Of a stretch of DNA of 64,000 bases, positions 57,893 through 64,000 are shown piece after piece. Origin of the DNA: Nemophila menziesii. Its lineage: Eukaryota; Streptophyta; Magnoliopsida; Boraginales; Hydrophyllaceae. The first letter of the stretch is position 1, and every line of letters begins with the position of its first letter. The DNA lies in NCBI GenBank assembly GCA_029959085.1, contig JARWIR010000038.1, forward strand, positions 5,216,915 to 5,280,914, in the 5' to 3' direction. The position numbers and the translations under genes are program-made. The notes under the pieces were generated by a model that saw nothing but the letters and a program-made list of their open reading frames with translations, searched no databases and had not been told where the DNA came from.

Positions 57893-59089
57893 AGACCTCC
57901 AACTCAAACCTTTGTTGGCACGACAAAGTAAGAACAGAAGTAGAGGTCTAAGGTAAGAAGCAAATGCAGAATCTAAAGAATATACCCAAAGCAAAACTCA
58001 ATATAAATTTCATATAGTACCCTAAGAACTAATGCACACATACACCTATCATAAAAAATCATACATAAATAATATCTAGCAGAAATTAACTCCACAATAC
58101 TAGAAGGTTACACCTGCCTTAGCTCGAGATGGTGGCTATAGGGTGTTCATCAACATCTACTTGCTTTGAACGATTCACTCAACTTAATCCCTATTAGCAA
58201 AAAATTTATTCCACTATGTACCTAGAAATCACGAGGTCTTTACGGTTTTAGCGTAGGCTAGGGACGATATGGTACATTTAGATTATGAAAAGCGAGCTTT
58301 TGGCTCTCTCCTCACTGGCATTCAACAAACTGTCCTTAGTTTGATTTTAACTCACATATGATCTCACTCACTTGACACACAAATTTAGCGTCCCCATATA
58401 AACCCAAATCTATCAATATGATTTACAAAAATATTCCATTGTCGTTTCTTTTATTTTTCATTTATTCAATCTCTTTTTGTAAGTTAATCATGACATTCTT
58501 TTTGATGTGAATTGTCACGTTAACTCATATTCTCAACTTTTTTCTTCTTTCTTTCTTTTTCGTTTCTCTTTTTTTTCCTCTTAGAAACTAGCAAAGTAAT
58601 TTACAATAAAGTGCATAATCATTAAAGCACATCACAAATATACCCAACAGATGTAATACAGATTCCCTCACCCCAAACTCAAGCTCAAGGACAGCTAGTC
58701 TTAAGCAATCGCGATTTAAATGCGGGTCATATGGTATAGTACTAACATCTAAAGGATAGGCTTATAATGTGGTTTCAAAATAAAGGCTTAAAGGCTAAAA
58801 AATGGGGCTAAGAAGGATATAATTAATCACATGTTAGAGAGCTAAAAAGGTCTTAAGTGGCTATCAAAGAACTACCTCTACCATTTTCCTAGTTACATAG
58901 TTTCACTTCATTTTCACCTCTAGTTCATAATTAAGTGTGTTCTCTACTCATTTAGATCTCACGTTCTACACACCACTCATTCTCACTAAGTACAAGCTTA
59001 CTTCTCTTGCATTATTCATTAATTTTTTCTATCTATCAGTGTTTGCATGCATTCAACGTGTGTTTTATATTAACGATTATTCTTCACAT
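57893..59089 (-). mobile_element. 3' internal region of the third element, truncated
   Basis: Parallels 20807-22030: polypurine tract (AGACCTCCAACTCAAACC), the GTCTTTACGG and GGCTCTCTCC blocks, a second polypurine-like motif near 58672, and the GCGGGTCATATGG block. Similarity stops at about 59075, and an LTR in the opposite orientation begins. No coding sequence. Confidence 0.7.
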
Positions 59090-60046
59090 TAAAACATCCT
59101 TAAAGAGAGAGTCAAACACTTTAGAGCTAGAAGGCAGAGGAGACGCTAGAGCTGGAGGAATTCTATTCTTCCAACAACAGCCAACCAAACCTTTATGTTA
59201 TATATTTCTTTTCTGTAATTGAATATGATGTCTTTCTATTTAATTTCAATATTTAAATTTATTATGAGCTAAACTTTAATATACTTGAGAATCGCAATAA
59301 AGGGATGAACCCTAATTAATTAATCAATGTTTTGAATTTGGGATTTTAAGGATTTAATTTGAATTGAGTCTTATATATTGGATATCACTTTTTTCTTAAT
59401 CACTATTTCTTTCCGGTACAGCTAGAAATAGCTTTTAGTATTTGGGCTATTCACTTTAGTGGCGAAGTGATCATCCAACAGGGGGGTTTGAATACAGACT
59501 TAGGTAATACCCGTGTAATGTCCGTTATTGACCGACAGGCTTAACTAATTACATATCCAAAGAGGTAAATTCTTTTCATCCGAAGAGGCATATTCGCCCA
59601 TATAGGGGTTTATAGTACTTTAGGATAGCTCCTAGGTCCACCCTGACGGGGGTTAGGAGATATTAGAGACCGGACTAATATTATAATACCAATTCTACCC
59701 TTAAACAAAGAATGGGTTACATTAATTAGGTGGATTCCTTGTGAGACTCAAGTATTTCTCATTTCTGAAGTTAATCAATTTACTTGCATTATTTCTTTTC
59801 AATTATTTATTTTTAATCTTTATTTTTTTTGCATCTTTAGTTATGAAGAAAACCAAACAAAAGTCATATTATTTTACTTTCCTGTTAAGTAATTATTTCT
59901 ACTATCGGATTAATATTTGGGTTGAACCTAATCCGTCCCTGAGAACGAAGCCTGATTTATCGTATATGACTTGGACAACCGTGCACTTGCGGTATTGTGG
60001 TTCATTTTATTTATCGCATTATTTTCTAACACCCCAGGACCCACCA
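59090..60046 (+). repeat. Truncated LTR in opposite orientation (3' part)
   Basis: Plus orientation: 'gagctggaggaattc' (59150), the CCACCCTGACGGGGGTTAGGAG block (59639), CCGTCCCTGAGA and CCGTGCACTTGCGGTA (59979) come in the order expected of the second half of an Athila-like LTR. The likely end is ...GACCCACCA at 60046, though 60016 is possible. Its 5' half and any partner are absent. Confidence 0.65.
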
Positions 60047-60360
60047 GATCTCAGTTTGAAGATGTTCCGGTGGAGGAACAAATGAGTGCGATGAAGGAGA
60101 CAATAGAGGAGGTGATGGCCCCTCCGAAGAGTAGACACTGGGTGCCAGCCATTGGAGCCGTTCGGAAGACACCCAAGGCTCCTCCTGTTCCAGACGCGAC
60201 TGCACAGAAGAACGTCGTGCTACTCCAGCAGATCCTAGAGGGTATGAACGAGCTGCACGAGCATCAAGGAATGCGACATATACCTGGTTCGGCCACACCA
60301 GCGACCGCTTCCACATCTACTCCAGATTTTATAGAGATGATGCTCAAAGGGTTGAAATAA
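60047..60360 (+). pseudogene. C-terminal exon of a transposase-24-like protein
   Basis: The frame gives FEDVPVEEQMSAMKETIEEV, PKSRHWVPAIGAVRKTPK, LLQQILEGMNELHEHQG and FIEMMLKGLK, stop at 60358-60360. The PK(R)S...(I)PxIG segment and the acidic run soon after (60415-60440) parallel the last exon of the CACTA protein at 36633-37160. The exon continues leftward only into LTR sequence, so it is truncated. Confidence 0.5.
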
Positions 60361-60718
60361 TCTAGGTCCCCTTCGAGTCTTCCTCCAGTCCACCATCCCG
60401 ACTCCTCCCAAGAAGAAGATGAAGATGAAGATGAGGATTTGCATGGTCCTTGATTTAGATGTTATTTATTAAGACTTTTATTTTATTACTTTTGACTATG
60501 TGTAATATTTTGACTTTATATTCCGGGTGTTTGACTTTTTATTCCTGGAGTTTGAATATTTTTCATGGTTTCTTAAATTTAATCAATATAGTTTTTTATT
60601 CATTATTCTCTTTTATTAATATTAAATTAAAATATAAAAAAAACAAATTTAAATAAAATTGGAAAACAAATAAAAAAATAAAAATAAATGTAAAATATAA
60701 TTTTTCAAAATAAAAAAT

Positions 60719-61106
60719 ACTGACGACACGTAAGTCGTCGGTAAACCTCTGTACAAAAAAAAATCAATTGTTCGGTATTTAAAAATAATAATTTATTAAA
60801 TTAATACCTCAAGTATTTAAAAAAAAAAGAAAAAAGAAAAATGGATTTTCCGTGCTTTAAAAAAATTAATACCGACGACATTTGTCGTCGGTAATGGGTG
60901 AAGATACCGACGACACGCGTTCGTCGGTAAAAATTCTGCGTTTAGGGGCGAACAGTCAAACGAGCGTTGGTAAGCCTTCAGTTTACCGACGATTTCTAAG
61001 GGCAAATGTTTACCGATGAGTTGTCGTTGGTAAGCTGGTTTAACAACGAAATACGGGTTTTTACCGACAACGAACGTCGTCGGTAAACACCCGACCTGTT
61101 GTAGTG
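60719..61106. repeat. Subterminal repeats of the second CACTA element
   Basis: Around eight copies of TACCGACGAC or its complement GTCGTCGGTA, in both orientations, concentrated at 60719-60750 and 60875-61090. Confidence 0.8.
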
Positions 61107-61622
61107 TCTTATGGATTGAATATCAAAGGAGTGTGTTATAAATGATATGCATTATATTCCATTGACTTGTAGTTAAACCCATTAAAACTAGGGTTTATCG
61201 TTACCTATTACCATAATTTCGTTTGTCCTTTTTTTTTTTTTTTACCAATTTAGGATATACAATTGGAAAACATAGATTATTGATCAATCATAAAAGGAAT
61301 CTCTTTTCTTTTATTTTCTTTGTTCAAATCATACAGGAATTCAAATTGTAAATTACACATATTTTCCGGTCAAGTGGATAAATAATATGACTACAACCCA
61401 GAATTCAAAGTAAACGCTGCATGTAGATGTAGTATGGAATAAGATGAGTTATGCTCAGCATGAATTATTGTTGATTTGGTAGCTGGCGAGGGGCAAAGTC
61501 AACTTTAACAAAGTCGAAATTTGTGTATAAAGTCAGCCTTCAGCTTAGCCAAATTAACAAGCAATTTACAAACTTCAGAAACTGATCTTCACAAACTTAG
61601 AAAAAGTTAAGCTAAGAAAAAA
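61107..61622 (+). other. Upstream region of CASP-like gene B
   Basis: From about 61379 it is similar to gene A's upstream DNA starting right after the MITE (TTCAAAGTAAAC.CTGCA, CAAAGTCAAC). A T-run lies at 61228-61243. Confidence 0.5.
61526..61532 (+). promoter_or_regulatory. Likely TATA box of CASP-like gene B
   Basis: TATAAAG about 95 bp upstream of the ATG, in the same setting as gene A's. Confidence 0.65.
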
Positions 61623-62356
61623 ATGGCTCCACCACCGTCTAATGGTGTATTTTCTCCAATTATAGGTCTTGCTGTAAGGATTCTTACCCTCATTTTTGTA
61701 TTCATATCGGTTATCGTTCTCTCTACCATCACAGCCGATAATGACGGAGAAAAAACTAAGTTCAACGATTTTTACGCTTATAGGTAACGTACTCATTCTA
61801 GTTACTATCACTCGTTTAATTTATTAACGCACTTTTCATTTTTTATAGTTTCATTAAAAGTTACAGGGTTTTCATGTAAGAAAATTAGAAAATGTTGCTA
61901 AGTTCATAAATTTATGCACCGCAGGTATTTGCTTGCCACAACTGTACTTGGGCTTGTATATACTCTCTTACAAACTGCTCTCACCATCTTACAAGTAGCA
62001 ACCGGAAATCGAATAGGCGGTGATCTCCGATTTCAGTTAGATTTCTACGGTGACAAGGTATTCACTCCATATCGATCTCTCTATTTTTATATGTAATTTC
62101 GAGATGGATTATGGTATTAATTAATTAATATAATTGAACTGGATTTGAGCAGATAGTCTCGTACTTATTAGCTACGGGTGCTGCTGCAAGTTTTGGGATG
62201 ACACAGGATATAAGGAGAATCCCAATATTTAGTTCAGAAGACGAAAAATTTCTCAACGGTACTAATGCTGCGGCCAGCATGTGTCTGCTAGGCTTCTTGT
62301 GCTGTGCTGTATCGTCGGTGTTCTCAGCCTATGCTCTTCCAAAAAGAGTTGATTAA
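61623..62356 (+). CDS. CASPL4D1: CASP-like membrane protein, 4D type (gene B)
   Basis: Three exons: 61623-61783, 61925-62057, 62153-62356, introns GT...AG at the same positions as gene A; 165 residues. It shares MAPPPSNG at the start, R19 in helix 1, the [10 protein letters not shown] junction, [16 protein letters not shown] (D97), SYLL.(T/S)[17 protein letters not shown] and SAYALPKR at the end. The first loop is four residues shorter than in gene A, and the region before helix 4 (IFSSEDEKFLNG) has changed most, while helices are conserved, as expected under constraint. Both copies look functional; 17 kb of elements separates them. The symbol marks the closest named type, not a proven orthologue. 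Confidence 0.92.
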
Positions 62357-62869
62357 TGTATCTGGATTTATGAGGGGTGATTGGACTTCGCTGACTTCAT
62401 TGTTGTATAAATAATTATTAGATTATTTAATTTCAATGTATAGGCAATATGTGTATACTCTTTGCCATGTGTTTAATTTCTGCAAAAATAGTTATGTAAT
62501 CTCGAATTTCTGTTTGTGTGTGGGGTGAGCTTTTAGTTTCTTTTCCTTTTTTTTGTTGGGGGTGGCCGGGTGGGGGTGGAGAAAGGCATGTATTAATTGT
62601 TTAAGCAAATGTGTTTTGACGATTATTTTATTAGTAAAATATTATGTTTTAACTATTATAAAAGTAATGTTTAATATTAAATAACTTACTACTTATCAAG
62701 TTGGAATTCTAAAGGATATCACGAACTCATGAGGAAATAGAAGTGGATGTTAGAGGCGTGAGTTTAGTGATAGAGAAAGTACTGACTAAATTTTTTAGAA
62801 CCGACCCGTCAATGCATGATCGGGATAACCTGGGATGCGATGATACGACGAGATATTATAAATCCACAA
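62357..62869. other. 3' flank of gene B, then AT-rich spacer
   Basis: 62357-62500 resembles the 3' flank of gene A (CTCTTTGCCA, GTTTAATTTCTGCA). No gene follows until the RNase H remnant. Confidence 0.45.
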
Positions 62870-63300
62870 CTAGAATTTAATGGGAGAGGTGTCTCTTTTG
62901 TGTAACGTTTGGTTCACGGAATAGTGACATTGCACCCACGGGTATAGGAGTTGTGGAATTTCACAAGAGCAATGGTTGTGGATTAACCAATCTGGGTAGG
63001 TACGGTGTTCAACAGCTGTGGAGGGTGAAGCGCATGTAGTGTTGATTGTAACCAAATTTTTTGAGCAGTTTGAAAACAATGAGAAAGTTGTCTTCTCAGA
63101 TAACATTGATGAGTTTCCGGGTATTGGGTTACCGTCAGCGGTAAGATGGTTTATACAACCCACTTTAAAGAAGATTGCACAGATGGTAAAACTGTTTACG
63201 CCAATCATGTTTTACCATATCTCGAGAACCATGAACAAACTGGATGACACTATTTCAAATCAGGTAGGCGGAAGGTCATGGTTCAAGGGTACCCTATAGA
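62870..63300 (+). pseudogene. Decayed RNase H domain (RVT_3 type)
   Basis: In two + frames: APTGIGVVEF, then TAVEGEAHVVLIVTKFFE, VVFSDNIDEFPGIG, SAVRWFIQPTLKKIAQM. These match PTGIAIVGI, SAVEGEAEAVLRATQ, VILSDNLEVIQGI and SAARWNIQPTLQKIIHK of the RNase H ORF on the other strand (63429-63992). The Glu of EGEA and Asp of FSDN are kept, but the first frame is broken by stops near 62920. It is probably the tail of an old LINE in plus orientation. Confidence 0.7.
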
Positions 63301-63360
63301 AACATTTCATCTATTCTTAAGACTTTGTATCGGTTGATGCGGTGGGATATGGTTACTCTG

Positions 63361-64000
63361 TTTTTTTTTTTTTTTTTTTTTTTGGACATTACAAGGGTGC
63401 AAAAGCACCCGAAACAAAAGGAAACAAATTAGCCTATTCCTAGTTTACTAAAAGCCGAAGAGAGATCGAAAATACTAATTGTATTTCGATCTTTAAAACT
63501 TGCTGCGTGCCTAGCTTCCTTCGCTAATTTATCCGCATTCCTATTGAGCTTTCTTTTGATGTGTTTGAACGAGATTCGCCCAAGCTCTTCAGCTTTATGG
63601 ATAATCTTCTGAAGGGTAGGTTGGATGTTCCACCTAGCCGCTGACACCTGCTTTATACCTTGAATCACTTCAAGGTTATCTGAAAGGATTACGGTATCTT
63701 TCCCTGGAAAGAGAGCTCCAATCTGAGTGGCTCTAAGAACAGCCTCTGCTTCTCCCTCCACAGCCGAGTTGCAACTGATTGTGGTGCTTCCTCTGAAGTT
63801 AATTCCACTCTCTTCTTGGATTCCAACGATTGCTATTCCAGTGGGTTCCCATTTGTTAGTAAAAGAAGCATCACAAAATAAGGAAACGTGCTGTTCTTGT
63901 TCTTCCGCATTTATGTTTAAAATTCGATCTTCCTTGTGGCTGAAACCTTTGTATCCGTCTTTGATCCAATTTATCCCGTGAATTTCCTGCATGAGCTTTT
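63361..64000 (-). mobile_element. 3' end of a LINE with RNase H, running out of the window
   Basis: A 23-T run at 63361-63383 is the poly(A) tail of a minus-strand LINE. Upstream of it (to the right) are a short 3' UTR and an intact RNase H domain. The uninterrupted tail suggests a fairly recent insertion. This LINE differs from the one at 18-31 kb, which ends in a zinc finger. Confidence 0.8.
63429..64000 (-). CDS. LINE polyprotein C-terminus: RNase H (partial)
   Basis: Open from the window edge to a stop at 63429; about 190 residues visible. The RNase H catalytic set is complete: Asp in LFCDASFTN, Glu in SAVEGEAEA, Asp in VILSDNLEV, and Asp in NRNADKLAKEA. The fold is the RVT_3/RNase H-like type often found at the end of plant LINE polyproteins. 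It would remove RNA from the RNA-DNA hybrid. The poly(T) 45 bp beyond the stop supports LINE origin. A free-standing RNase H-like host gene is the alternative. Confidence 0.8.
   Translation of the reverse strand, partial: KLMQEIHGINWIKDGYKGFSHKEDRILNINAEEQEQHVSLFCDASFTNKWEPTGIAIVGIQEESGINFRGSTTISCNSAVEGEAEAVLRATQIGALFPGKDTVILSDNLEVIQGIKQVSAARWNIQPTLQKIIHKAEELGRISFKHIKRKLNRNADKLAKEARHAASFKDRNTISIFDLSSAFSKLGIG

Larger units (their letters stand above)
60047..61106 (+). mobile_element. 3' end of a second CACTA element, truncated
   Basis: The right end is TGTTGTAGTG (reverse CACTACAACA), followed by TCT. It carries subterminal repeats and the last exon of a transposase-24-like protein. The left part is missing where the LTR fragment abuts. 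Its repeat motif differs from that of the CACTA element at 34.3 kb, so it is another subfamily. Confidence 0.78.

Noticed and set aside
1..64000. tRNA or rRNA genes
   Set aside because: No cloverleaf with B-box consensus or rRNA segment was noticed by eye; the tRNA-like matches are retroelement primer sites. A covariance-model scan would be needed to be sure.

Overview
The window is plant nuclear DNA, most likely from a dicot. The evidence is two intron-containing genes of the plant-specific CASP-like family, Athila, copia and CACTA elements, plant L1-type LINEs, and AT-rich intergenic DNA with long (AT)n tracts. The species cannot be named from the sequence. Almost all of the window is transposable elements, many nested in one another. 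Only two genes look intact: a tandem pair of CASP-like (CASPL4D-type) four-helix membrane proteins at 44.5 kb and 61.6 kb on the + strand, with identical intron positions.

Layout. 0-2.5 kb: the 3' end of an unrecognised gene, then AT-rich DNA. 2.5-9.3 kb: a broken, partly triplicated gene segment (possibly DC1-like) cut by a 1.1-kb TRIM-type mini-retroelement and by an LTR that itself carries another LTR. 9.3-18 kb: AT-rich, decayed DNA with a fossil of the calponin-homology region of a KIN-14 kinesin at 14.8 kb and an old LTR fragment. 18.4-31.5 kb: a LINE split by a 9.5-kb Athila-like element (19019-28512) with a perfect 5-bp target duplication. 34.3-37.8 kb: a CACTA element with intact ends. 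39.0-43.7 kb: a copia element with both LTRs. 44.1 kb: a MITE with a 9-bp target duplication, just upstream of CASP-like gene A. 46.6-56.4 kb: a second, decayed Athila-like element containing a solo LTR and cut at its gag end by a third, partial element (56.4-59.1 kb). 59.1-61.1 kb: an oppositely oriented LTR fragment and the 3' end of a second CACTA element. 61.6 kb: CASP-like gene B. 62.9-64 kb: two RNase H domains in inverted orientation, the right one being the poly(A)-tailed end of a LINE that leaves the window.

The best candidates for something undescribed are in the Athila-like family. The intact copy keeps gag and protease and joins them in frame to the integrase C-terminus, with no reverse transcriptase, RNase H or integrase core. 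Its long 3' region carries repeated polypurine-tract-like motifs, a GC-rich minisatellite and a small acidic ORF, and the second element has counterparts at the same relative places. The nested insertions also give a relative order of events.
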